From contig BDIU01000110.1 of the NCBI GenBank assembly GCA_002118135.1, positions 186,001 to 250,000 on the forward strand: DNA of 64,000 nt. Direction: 5' to 3'. Shown one piece after another: positions 1 through 11,800 of the stretch. The notes beneath the pieces were generated by a model that searched no databases, was not told where the DNA came from, and saw only the letters and a list, made by a program, of their open reading frames with translations. This DNA is from Trebouxia sp. TZW2008 (taxonomy: Eukaryota > Chlorophyta > Trebouxiophyceae > Trebouxiales > Trebouxiaceae). Numbering within the stretch: position 1 is the stretch's first letter; each line of letters starts with the position of its first letter. A program made the translations under genes and the position numbers.

Positions 1-1040
1 GTCGCTGATCACAAACAAGTATGCGATGACTTTGCTCAGAGTAAGCAAGTTGCGCGCTTACGCCGCTTAAGTGCCAGATCAGGTGTCAACGGCGGTTAGT
101 TTGGCACACTGGTAGCGTGTGCTCGAGTGAGCGGAAGCGCTGCTACTTATTGTCAAGCTAATTTTGGTATTGTTTGCCCACCGTGCGTGCGACAGATTGC
201 CGCTGTGGCCGTGCATTAGCTCGCAGGAGCTTCCAGAAGAAGAGGTTTGCCAGGAGCCCAGAACATTGCAATTCACATGAGCTGGATGTCTGTGGCTTCA
301 GATCATGGCAAAGCTGATTACGTGCTTCACATTTGCCGAATGTGTTGGAGCATGCTAGTCACAGGCCCCTGCATTTTATCAGTACACACATGGTGGACGT
401 TGCCCCGGCATGCCCGCTTGACTAGAACTCTGGACCTATGCTTGTCATGTGTCCAGTTCCAGTTGATTCACAAGCACATGTCTAAAAGGTTATCGTTTGT
501 GCAATTCTGGAAAACTTCCAATTTCGCAAGCAAGGCTGCAGCAGCATTTAGAGCCGGCTTCAACCAGAAAGGTTTGCTTACAGCTCCTGCTGGGCATGCC
601 TGTTGGGCTTTTGCACCAAAAAGGCTCAAGATCATGAAGGTACAATGAAGCAAGGGCTATGTGCCTCAACATTGACTTGTCAACCAGCAAGCAATTCTGC
701 CTTCTTGCAGAAAACAAAAGTCACATGCACTAGGCACATGCAAGTCGACTCAGTGAACATCCTTTACAATAGACTTTCGGCGCGCGGATCCGGCAAGGTT
801 CAGCCGAACCGGTCTGCGCGTAACCTCGCAACTTTACAGATGAAGCTATCGCGTCCTTCGCATCGCTGAAGCTGGCTCGACTACGGCTCTGAACCACTGA
901 TCACCTACATGCTTCCCGTTCAAGCGAACATTGCCGGTTTGGCCTGGCGCCGCTTTCTTGACTGCTTGAACTCGCACTTTTGGTGTCAAAAGCGAGAGCT
1001 CAGGGTGCCAACGCTGCCGTAGACCCCAGGTGCCAAGGTC
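1..1040. other. Region upstream of the DGAT2 gene; no gene recognised
   Basis: Several short open frames occur on both strands (for example 79-276 and 846-1130 on minus, 247-648 on plus). None has a recognisable domain, a supporting splice chain or a convincing start. The last part presumably holds the promoter and 5' UTR of the acyltransferase starting at 1041. I see no RNA gene and no clear repeat here. Confidence 0.4.
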
Positions 1041-3933
1041 ATGGCTTCCCAAGTCCGCTTGTTCGCGCGCTTGCAAGAAATGGCCGTGATAGCAGCTATT
1101 TCTTTCTGGGTTGCTCAAATTATCGGGCACTCGATGGGCACCGTGCTGGCGCTTTGCCTACTGTGCCATCACTGGGCGTGGCTTCCTGCCAGCACCTTTT
1201 TGCTGATCCAGGTAACAAAGCTGTATGTACAAATCCATGACGGTGCTGCCAGCACAAGCTGAATTTGACAGCGTTTCATGTTGGCATTGTTTGCAGCTCA
1301 TCATTGTGATTCTACCGGTCGGAGATGCTCCAATAGGTGCGCAAAGGTCAGACTGCCTCACAAGTTAGGCAGCCTAAGGAGCCTCAGCAACACCTGACCA
1401 GAAACCATCTGCTGCACTGTTCTAGACAGCGCACATCAACAGGCTATCCATGGAAGCAAGCGTTCCCATTTGCAATGCAGCAGATACTGCACAGCAATAG
1501 GCATACACAGAAATATTGCCATGTGCATCACAGCGGCTACTGCACAACAACAGGCTATACACAGAAATGTCACCTTCTGCACTGTAGCAGTCAGAGCACA
1601 GCAGCAGGTTACACACACAAGATGTTGCCCTCTGCAGGGCCATCAAATTTTCAGTCAAATCGGCATTGACTTACTTTTCATGCAAAGTGACTGTGGAGGA
1701 TGATGAAGCGTTGAAACCTGGCACAGCCTACATAGTGGGTACGACACAAGTGTGACACCTGTCTCAAAGCTCAACTCCTGATTGCTCAGGCTGGTTGTCT
1801 CACACTTCAAGTCTCAAATCATGATCTTGCTCTTCTGCTGACATCATGCTTCTGCATGGTCTTTTGCCCTCTCACAGACACCAGCAAGTTTGTGACAAGG
1901 GAACAATATTGTCAGTGATGATGTCTATGTGGACCCTTATTGGGGCCCTTTAGTTGTGACTATACAGGCACGAGTCGCTGGAGTACCTCAGCACAAGCAC
2001 TAGCACTGATCGATTGCATGTTGATTGTAGGGCTAGAGCCCCATTCAGCCCTGCCCTTGGCCCTCCCAATGGTCTTTACTGATCACTGCCCGCTCCTGCC
2101 TAAGGGCCTCAGAGGCATCAGGATCTTAGCTCACACTGCGGTGAATCTCCTTCTCCAATGCAGCAGCAAAGTTGCGCTCGCTGCAAGCTAAGTCTTTCTC
2201 AGGCTGTCATGTCAGACAACTATATACTGCTAGCAACATTGCGCCCAAAGAATGGATGTGAATGTGCGTGTTATTCTTAAATGTACTACAAATTGATTTT
2301 TGCTGCATGCATTGCATGCCAGTCACATCATGGTCTGGTGCAAACAATCATGCAATCAGCTTGCCTGGGAATGCGGCATACACAACACACAGTTGCATTG
2401 TACATGTAACTCTGTTCCACATGGGTGATGTCAAAGACAAGTGTCAAGTGGTCCTTTATGATCTGATGACAGCCCCAATATGCATGTGCAGCGTTCACTC
2501 AACGTGCTGGATAAATCACTGTGATCATGCTGAGGCTAACACCATGAGCACCTGCCACAGCCCTTCATGACGCTCCGTTATGCCATGATGCTGTTGCCAT
2601 ACTGCAGTCGCTTTACATGCCTGCAACACGGCATTTCTGGTGGTGGTTGGGAGCTCGCCGAATAGATAAAGCCAATATCCACAAATTGCTGGCAGCAAAA
2701 AACAGTGTTGTGCTGGTGCCTGGAGGCATCAAAGAATGCATGGCTATGAAGCATGGTCAGGAAACCCTGTACCTACGCAAGAGGCTGGGTTTTGTGCGCT
2801 TAGCGTTGGAATCTGGAGCCCCTTTGGTGCCTGCCTTTGCTTTTGGCCAGAGCGAAGCATACTCGTAAGTCTGCCACCAGAACATGCGTTTGGTCCTGCC
2901 CAACAGTGTTGTGAATTCTGCTTGCTATGCAAGAGGCTTGGTTTTGTGCGCTTGGCATCGGAAAGTGGAAGGCCTTTGCCGCCTGCTGTTGCTTTTGGCA
3001 AGAGCAATGCGTACTAATTAGTCATGCATGTGATGATGCATGGGCAAATGCTTGGTACTTGTGGTTTTGGTGGAGTTCCGCTGACTTATGATGCAAGTGT
3101 GTTGCACCAATGTGTTGGTGCTCGGTTTGAAACCATTTCTCACTCATCCTCACTCAGTACTCTCTCATTGTGCACTCCTTATTCATGCACATCCACCTAT
3201 CAATGTCTTGATAATCACACACAGCTCATTTATACCTTACTCATCACTCACTTTTGACTCATTCATTACTCAACCATGACTCATGCAGGTGGGCGAGGCC
3301 CGGTCCCCCATGGGCAATGGACTTCTGCAGGCGGGTGCTGGGCTTTGTGCCCCTGCTCATGTGGGGTATTTGGTATTCCGCAGTCCCACACAAGGTGTGC
3401 TGCTTTGTTGCTGCTGGCAGTGCTAGCCAAGTCAGTGAATTCTTCCATGGTATTTGACGATTGATGAATCACTTTGTCAGCAGCATGTGATGGAGAGTCG
3501 ATCAACACTGCAACGGCACCAACCTGCAGAGTAAGTAATGTCATTGTTGATCAAGATATCACCAGCTTCAATTGCTGTGCCTCTCCTCCCTGCTGCCTTC
3601 CCCGTTTTCACCCTCAAAATACTAGAGACTGCCTGACATCTTTCATGACATGGACTTGCAGAATGTGTAGCTGGCTTGACAAAACAGACCATCACACATG
3701 TCGTTTTTTCGTCGGCTGCAATCAAACAGGTCATTCCATGCAGCGTGCTGTGCTGCATGCAGGTCCCAATCCATGTGATAATTGGCACTCCACTTCATGT
3801 GCCTCGGATACAGAATCCAACTGATAAACAGGCACAAGTGTATCTCGACATGTACATTGAGGCAATGGAAGGTCTTTGCAAGCGCTACAAACATGAGACT
3901 GGCCATGGTGGCATGCAGTTCCAGATCATTTAG
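1041..3933 (+). CDS. DGAT2: Acyl-CoA:diacylglycerol acyltransferase 2 (plant-type DGAT2), 7 exons
   Basis: Model: exons 1041-1211, 1297-1336, 1655-1738, 2031-2140, 2608-2864, 3289-3394, 3763-3933; 939 nt, 312 aa, all introns GT-AG and phases continuous. Enzymes of this family transfer an acyl group from acyl-CoA to diacylglycerol in the ER membrane, the last step of triacylglycerol synthesis. The N-terminus is hydrophobic (membrane hairpin, residues about 10-70). Exon 3 reads YFSCKVTVEDDEALKPG. Exon 4 carries EPHSALP, the plant and algal version of the catalytic HPHG block. Exon 5 has VPGGIKEC and RKRLGFVRLALESGAPLVP, both family hallmarks. Exon 7 has VPIHVIIGTPLHVP, typical of the C-terminal domain. 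The length fits the family. The start is the first ATG in frame and precedes the hydrophobic segment; exon 1 is the least certain part. The intron after exon 5 holds a decayed second copy of that exon's end. Confidence 0.9.
2929..3014 (+). repeat. Decayed duplicate of DGAT2 exon 5 end, inside the next intron
   Basis: This stretch aligns with 2777-2862 of the real exon. Its translation, KRLGFVRLASESGRPLPP followed by AVAFGKSNAY, parallels the real RLGFVRLALESGAPLVP and AFAFGQSEAYS. Where the real exon is followed by the donor GTAAGT, the copy reads GTACTAATTA, so the splice donor is gone. It stays open but looks non-functional. Confidence 0.85.
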
Positions 3934-5504
3934 CGATTATTTCCACGCCAACAGCTCGAGGCCCTGCCATTCTACAACAGAATATAGATGGCAGGCCAAA
4001 GACATTGGACTCGACCTACTGCTGGGCCCCTGCCGTGCACCAGAATGTGTGCAACAAGCCCTGTCTTTGCTCATGTGTTTTGATATGTTCCAGAGTGCTT
4101 GCCCTGAACAAAAGCACATGCTCATGATGGTGTACCAAATGTGTGTGGTGCATCAATGATGAATGTAGTGTACAACATGTTTGTTTGGTGAAAACTACCC
4201 TCAGATTCAGTCAGATGTGATCAGATATTTGACAACAGCGCTGTTCTGTGCCAGCCTTGGCATTTAGTTGCAGCTGTCGGTCCTCTCAGAAGTGTCTGTT
4301 GTGTTACTGTTTTGTCATTTTCTGAACACAATGAAGGAGGACACAGCTTTGTGTCTTTGTGTTCTTCGCCTGCCCGCCAGAGGTTTCCAGACATAGCAGC
4401 ACCTTTCCTAGGTTTGTGTGGATTTGCAGACTTTTCCCTTTATTGCATTGTCTCCACGAAAATAACGCTGATACAAGTCAGGCAATGCTGAGAACTTTGC
4501 CTAATAACGTTGGTGATGACGGCATGTTGCCTGTTTGATTATGGTCTAGTGGACTCAAACGTTCAATCAGTCTGTAACTGTGTAGAGCCTGGACAGTAAG
4601 TGTGACTGCATGCCTCAATAGTGGCCATCCGTCCATGGCTTGTGCCTCAGTGGCCGACAAGTTTCAAGATTGGTGTGATGCTTTCGTTGAAAGCCTGAGC
4701 AGCATCTGCATGCTCAGATACTTATGACACTTGCCCATTTCAGATTCTGCAATTCAAAGCAGCATACACAGTGTAGCTGGTTTAGCTGGCTGAAGGCGAA
4801 CATGAGTCACATTGGCAGAGCACATCTGTGTTGATACGAATAACGACTGTGCACTTGTGGCAACAAGAAATGCCATACTTAGCCACTCACAATTGAGAAT
4901 CTGGACCTCAGGAATTTGAGCAAACACCAAAACTCACATAGTCTGCTTTCTCATGAGACGCTGAATTCAAAGTCAAGCTATCTACTCGCTACGTATGCCT
5001 TTTAACACATTCTACTGAATTTGCACCACCTTCCCTGCTTAGACATTACATGAAAATGCATGGCAAACATGTCTGCCCTCAAGGGCTGCAGGGCTTTTCT
5101 GATGCAGCTGCCTTTTGCAGCAAGAAATGGATTTATTGAGCAAACACATCTACACATCTACGCTCCTCACTGGTCAGACCTATGGTTTCTGGTCAAAAGA
5201 GATTGCCCCAGACTCGTCCTGCTGCACACTAGCTTGCCTGCAGTTTGGGATGCAGGTCATGTCAATGGTTGATTTGACACCTGTGCCCGAGCAAACGCAA
5301 AGTAGGTCACAGGTCTGCCTCACCCTGTTCCTGTAGGCCATACGGCCGTTGTTGCCCAATTAGCGTGTCTCAGTGAGGTCTTTGATCCAGCCTGCTGCTC
5401 ACTTCAGCTCATTGTTTAGTCAGCCAGCATGCATCTGCTTTCAGGTCGGCTTTGCAGACGTCCATCCTCATTTGCTGTCGTGGGCTTCTCCTCATGTGTT
5501 AGTC
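3934..5504. other. Convergent intergenic region between DGAT2 and the methyltransferase
   Basis: Two genes end towards each other here, so this should hold both 3' UTRs. I recognise no coding exon. TGTAA, the usual algal polyadenylation motif, occurs near 4573 on the plus strand, but I cannot say that it is used. The part adjoining 5505 passes into repeated copies of the methyltransferase's last exon. Confidence 0.4.
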
Positions 5505-5883
5505 AGGGTCAAATTCAGCAGCCAACTCTTGTCCAGTCCACCTCATTCTGCATCCTCTTCTGCCTCTAGCTGCTGAATTGCGCCAGTGCTACGATGACCA
5601 TCCACATAGTTGGCGGTCATGGTCAGACTCACAATCAGGTCCATACTCAGGCTCTTCCTAATCCTCTTCTGCCTGTATTTGCTGGTCTGCGCCACTGCAC
5701 TCGCTGCTCTTCTGCCCACTGCTTCACATCTCTTAGTCGTGGTCAGATTCAGCATCGAGTCTTGACTGTAGCCCTTCTAGCCCAGCTAGCCCTTATGCAT
5801 TCTCTTCATCGATTTCTGTCGCTGTTTGCTGACCTGCACCGTCTGACCAGAGTTCTGCCTGAGCGCATTCAACTTCACAAATA
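5505..5883 (-). repeat. Tandem partial copies of the methyltransferase last exon, in its 3' flank
   Basis: Roughly three diverged copies, period about 120-140 bp, resemble the end of the last coding exon (about 5886-6010). On the plus strand each shows a GTCAGGGTCA-like or GGTCAGATTCA-like start, then a CTCTTCTGCC-like block, then GCTGGTCTGC or GCTGACCTGCACC followed by GTCTGACC. They lie just downstream of the stop codon in the methyltransferase direction, so they probably form part of its 3' UTR or flank. The copies are not in a continuous reading frame with the gene. Confidence 0.65.
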
Positions 5884-8800
5884 CTAGTCAGGGTCACTTT
5901 CAACATCCAGAGTCAGTTCGAGTCCACATTCTTCTCCAGCCAGCTCTGCTATTATTTGCTCATCTGCACCGTCTGACCGAGATTGGGCTTGAGACTGTTC
6001 AACTGCTGAAGAGACACACCCTGAGCTTGTGCAGGAGTCCATGCCAGCATGTGAAGCCTGCTGCACCTCATAGACTTGTATCGTTTGAATCTCTGGTTCT
6101 GCTGCCTTTATTTGTTGCTGTTGAGCAGACTGCTGTGTGTATGTCTGCAGCCCTTCAGCACAACTTTGACGCCAGCTCTGCAAATCAGAATGTCAAATGG
6201 GAGGAGACTTGTCGCATTTGCAAGCAAGAAGAGTGCCATTTGTGTGTCATTGTGCGAATGCCGTGCATAGAGCACTGAGCGCTACCCTGGCTTCGTGCAA
6301 AGGATGGGGTCACAAGATATTGCTGCTTGTAAAAAGTAACAACAAAGCTGCTCTGAGGCAGGATCAGGGACAGTTGCAATAACACATGTTGACATCAGAC
6401 CAGCATGCCTGCCTTGTGAGAAGTAGCTGTGCTCCGACACGGACATGCGTCATTGCATTAACACCATCTACCTTTTTAACAGCAGGGATTGAGGGCGGCA
6501 GCCACAACGGTATTTGCAAGTATAGCACAACATTTGCATGTGACAATGCACTGCTCACACATGCACTTGTACCACCAATACTTACCTTGATCACAGCAGG
6601 ATCAGGAACGGCCACCACAGCATGATTCAAATCTCCCATCGTGCCTGTACCCTCAGGGGCTGTTTCACGCGTAGCAGCCAGGGCTAGACACCGTCCTAGG
6701 GCTGATGCCACACATGGTGACACAGCATTGCCGATCTGTTGATACCTGTATACACACAGCAGTCAATGTTGCAATACACAGCTTTGGAACTTTGCACACA
6801 GCAGCGCCTGGATGATAGGAAGATATTGAACAACATTGTTTTGTCTGATTTTTGCATGTTGAACATCAACCGTCCTTATTGTGACGCTCAACCGTAAAAC
6901 CGTAAACCGCAAACAAGCCGGCCTGGCAAGATAGGACTTGGGCCACACACCTAGCACATGTGCTGGACATGGTGATCATTTGCTATTTTCATTATTGCCA
7001 ATCTGTTGATAGCTCTGCGGATAGCAGTCCATGTTGCAGCGCATGGCTTTGCGCACAGCATTGCCGATTTGCATATGGGCATGGATGACATGCTGCAAGC
7101 GGATGATGCAACTCAGGTATGCATTGACACAAACACAGCCACGACTGTCTGTCACAACCTGATGCAGTGTCTTGCAAAAGCATACCTGGCCCAAGCCTGC
7201 CATTGCAATCCTGCAGTGAAATTCATCGGATTTCATTGCCCACCACAGAAAGCGCAAAAAACCCTTAAAACCTTACAAGCTAACCAATTTCCCCAGCAGA
7301 AACAAAATTTGTATCATTTTTTAGGGGTTTTTGATCGCCCGAAATGCAATGAACTATAATGTCAGGGGCCATTGCACGGCCACAACAATTCAGGCACAGA
7401 TCAATGCAGACACAGTCAGGGGAGCGCTACACTCCACAGACTAACCCAATTTGTTGTAAACGCACACCTGACTTTGAATTTGCTGTTGCATGCTTGCTGC
7501 AACCCAGGGATTGATTGATGCTGACATACACACAAGCGTCTGACATAGGACAGTCCATCTTGCTGCTGAAGCACGCTTGGCCTTGAATGTGCTATTGCAT
7601 GCTTGCTGCAACCCAGGGAGTGATTGATGCCGACATATTCACAAGCGTCCAACATAGGACAAATAATCTTGCTGCTGAAGCATACCTTGCCTTGAGTGTG
7701 CTGTTGCATGATTCTTGCAAGCCCGGCATGGATTGATGCAGACACAGTGACAAATGCTGTTTACAGACTAATCCATCTTCTGGTGATAGCATACCTGGCT
7801 TTGAGTGTGCTGTTGCGTGAATACGCTCCAAAGCTCTCAGGCTGCTTTCCCAACCCAACCAGGGCAAAGTAGTCTGGGAAGCCCTGCACACACAATCAGA
7901 CCCTCTGCAACATTTGCTGGTGGTAATGAGTTTTCCATCAGTGCATAATCCTGCAGCTTGTTGACATCAGCTTGAACCTGATCTTGCAAATGCCGACTTT
8001 ATAAAGGAAAGTTGGGTCATCAGATGCATGCTGATGCTTGCCTTGATACTTTCTGCCAGAAATTTTGCAAAAGTTTTAGCAGGCCACCTGATCTCCATCG
8101 ACTGCAACTATTGTCTGTCTGGTATATTGAGCAATCCCTGATGCGCTTATGCATGTCTTCATGCATGAATGGCCATGTGTACAGCTTGTCGCCACCCTGT
8201 TGAGTATCAATAGTGCACGTCAGTGCAAAATTCGGATCACACCAGAGCCATGACTGAATGTGGATGGTATTATTTAGATTACTTCACCCAACTGCAGATG
8301 ATTTGACCTGTTAGCTGATATCTCAAGCCTTGTGCCAGACACCAGTAGTACCAGACGCTCTCAGGCGCAGCGAGTGACTGCAACTGCCTGGCTGTGGCAA
8401 ACAACTGCCACTGCTATTCATGACGGATCAACTGCCTCAAGACCAACAGCATGTTATGCAGGTCAAAGCATGAAACTGATTCCAGACAATTCTGCCATGC
8501 TACGTGATGCCACGGGTTGTCTATACCTGCATTCGTGCATTCTCCCGAACAGTGACCACTCTGTCTTGGTCAGGGTGTAAAAGGGATAAGCTGTGGGGCT
8601 CAGCGCGTCCAACTACCTGCAAAGCAATTGGTACAATCTGGACGCAAGCTGTTGAAAACACGCAGTGCATGATACAATCATTGTGCAAACCTCCTGGGCT
8701 GCTTCTTGACACAAAGCCTTCCGACGCCGAACAGCACATCAGCAGGTCATACGGTGAACCTTGACAACAGAATGATCCCAAAAGCAACGTCAAGGGCTGT

Positions 8801-11800
8801 CTACAGTAGACTTGAAGGAGATGAGAATTGCAAGCAGACCCTTTGCCCCGTTTGGACATCGAGTGGCAGGACTTGACCCTGCTACAACGAATTGAGCCAT
8901 ATGCTAGTTCATGTTGAAAAAGCAAAACCTGCTGAAGACAGCCTCTGCTTACTCAGGAGCCTTGACTGGTTTTGCCTCTAGCAGGCATGCAGCACATGGG
9001 TATGAGTCTCAGGTAACACTTTCCATGATGGCGAAAACATCTTGTAAACAAGTTTGCTCTGCAGATGCCAAGCAACAAGTGTGTCATTGTCAAGTGGCTG
9101 GTCTTTTGAAACGCAAAGCGTTGGAAGATTGAGACAGTCTAAAGGAACATACAAAACTTCACAGTATGCTTGGTTACCATGCAGCATAGTCCATCATGCC
9201 ATGAGCTGCCAAAGCAAGACTTGTTATTGCTGTTGCTGTTGCTGCTGTCCTAATTGTTGGCGCTTGTTGCTGCTTGCTGCTTTTGCTGCTGGTGTTGCTG
9301 CTGCTGTTGTTGCTAAAGAGCCAAATCCTTTACCGTGCAGCGCAGCTCGTCATGCCACAAACGGCCATAGCAAGCCTTATTGCCTGAGGACCTTCCTTTC
9401 CTATAGGTGAAGCAGAAGCGAGGGCAGACAGCGGCTCCAGTTGGCAACAGCACATTCTGGGAAGGGCAATCTGCGCCCGGGCACTGGGAACGGCCCTTGA
9501 GCTTAGCAGCATGGGTGTGCCCAGCACAGCAGGTGCCTGTGCAACAGTCAAGAGTCTGACAGAATCGTTGTCTCACAAGGTAGGAGGGTATCAGACGAGG
9601 CTTGCAATAGTCCTTTGCTCGGTCAGTGAAGGCAAGCAGCAGCTCCAGTTGGGAACGGCACATTCTGAGGGAGGCAATTTGGCCCAATGCATTGGGAATG
9701 GCCCTAAAGCTTGGCAGCATGGGTGTGCCCAGCACAGCAAGTGCCTTTATATATATTTTCAGCGTTTGACAGGGTTGTTGTCAGATTCGTTGTAGGAATC
9801 TTCCCATTCTGACTTTGCTGTTGATGACTACAATCGATGGGCAGCCTATCATCACTGCGAGGCACGCAAATCTTTTGCCAGCATAACATACCTGTGATGA
9901 CAGAGCTTTGCACAGGAGCCTTTAATTGCCGTCCTCTCAGCTGCACTCCAGGCCAAAGTGGTCACCATGCTCAATGACCGTTGCATGCTTTCTCGGTCAA
10001 CAGCAGTATGCAAGGGATGCTGGTAGTGACTGACCATTCTTCCAGGTACAGACGCCAGGCAAGTCATGAAACGAGGCTCCTCGCTGCTTGGGTATGAGGC
10101 ACATTCGCAGGTGGTCATCTAGGTGTGGCACCAAGCTGCGGTGATCTCTGACTGGACCTTCAGAACAATAAGCTGCCTCGACACTGGCCAAAACCTGCAT
10201 GAATCGCAGTCAAGCCAAGTGTTACAAACAATCTGGCACAGAACACGCATCAACGCTGCAGTGCTCCTTGATTGGGCCTTCAGAATGACAGGCTGCCTTG
10301 ACACTAGCCAAAAGCTGCATGCATTTTCGTGTTCTTGAGCTAGTTGAGCATTCAGGACTAGAATGGCGTTCAAGACAAGTGCAGCGTCACAGCCACAAAG
10401 GTCTTTTACCAGTTTGTCAACAGGCTAAGGGCCTCAAACATTGATGAAAGGCATCACATGTGACACAATGCCTGTTACTTGCAGAATGGTTGACAACAAC
10501 ACGCAGATAAACCTTTCAGATGCTGAAGACACTTGAATGGGCTCGCTTGTCCAAAACCCACATGATACATGGCACTGACAAGTTTCTGATGCAAAGAACA
10601 CACCTGCTTGCCTATCTCATAATGCAAAGCCTTTGTGGCAGCTAGTAACTCATCTACCCATTCCTCCACATCTTCAGGGTCACATTCCTCTCCGCACTGC
10701 TTGTGTACGGCCTGCCGTGCAGAACTTTTCATCTTCTTCTTCAGCTGGATGTTGACCTCAGCTGTGTCCATCCTCTTCCTCTTGCAGTTGCCTGCTTTGA
10801 CTGGTTGCGGACCTGGGTCATGAATGCCTCTGTGGGTGGCAAACTTCCGACCAACCTGCAGACACATATTTCAGCAACTGATATACTACTCATGCCTTGC
10901 TGAACACGCTTTGCTTTATTTTGACATGTACAGTGCCTTCTGACAGCTGACTTTTGTCACATCACTGTACAAACATTGTTTTGATACTGTAAGTTGTGAT
11001 AATGAGAACAATGCATGCTGACTGCAGTGCTTTTTTGAGTGGAACAAAGTCATAGGAACAAAGACAATTAGGACAACAAGAACCGCAAATGGCATTGTGG
11101 CAATCTCATCTGCTCAGTCCCACCCAACAGCCCGCACCATTCACACGCTTTCCTTCTTGCAGTCTGCTGACCAATCTGCATCACCCTGTCATGTTCTGCG
11201 CTATCCAACTGTCGGTGTTTGTACTATCAAGCAGTTTGCATTCAGAGTGAAAAGTGCTTACTTGCTCAGTCCTGCCCAACAGCCTGCACCCCTCACACAC
11301 TTTGCTCCTCTCAGCCTGCTGACTAATCTGCATTGCCCTATCAGCAGCTGCAGCTCTGCATGCCTGGGATGACTCATGAAAGGGCGGTGGCCGCCGTATG
11401 AAATGCTGAAAGGGGGTTTGTGGTGGGCTTTTGTAGTCCAGGCTCTCTGCAAAGCTGAAGCTGGAGACGTCTGGCAAGTCACTCAAAGCGTCCCCAATCA
11501 TTGGCTGCAACATCACAAGCACAGTCTTGGACAGAACAGAGAGGGAAAAAAAAGGATGCTAGGCAGTCTCTGCTGTTTGCTGCATGAGGTGCAAAGCTGA
11601 AGCTGTAACCTCAGGCGAGTTACTCAAAGCATCAGTGAAGTGATTAGGAAGAAGGCAACAAACCCAATGACTGGCAGAACTGGCACCAGCAATAGTGATT
11701 GCAGTTGTGTTTCAGAATAAGTAGAGGGCAAGACAAAGCAGCCCTTGAGAATACTTAATCAGGGAATCTGTACAACTACAGTAGGTCCTGTGTCAAAAGC

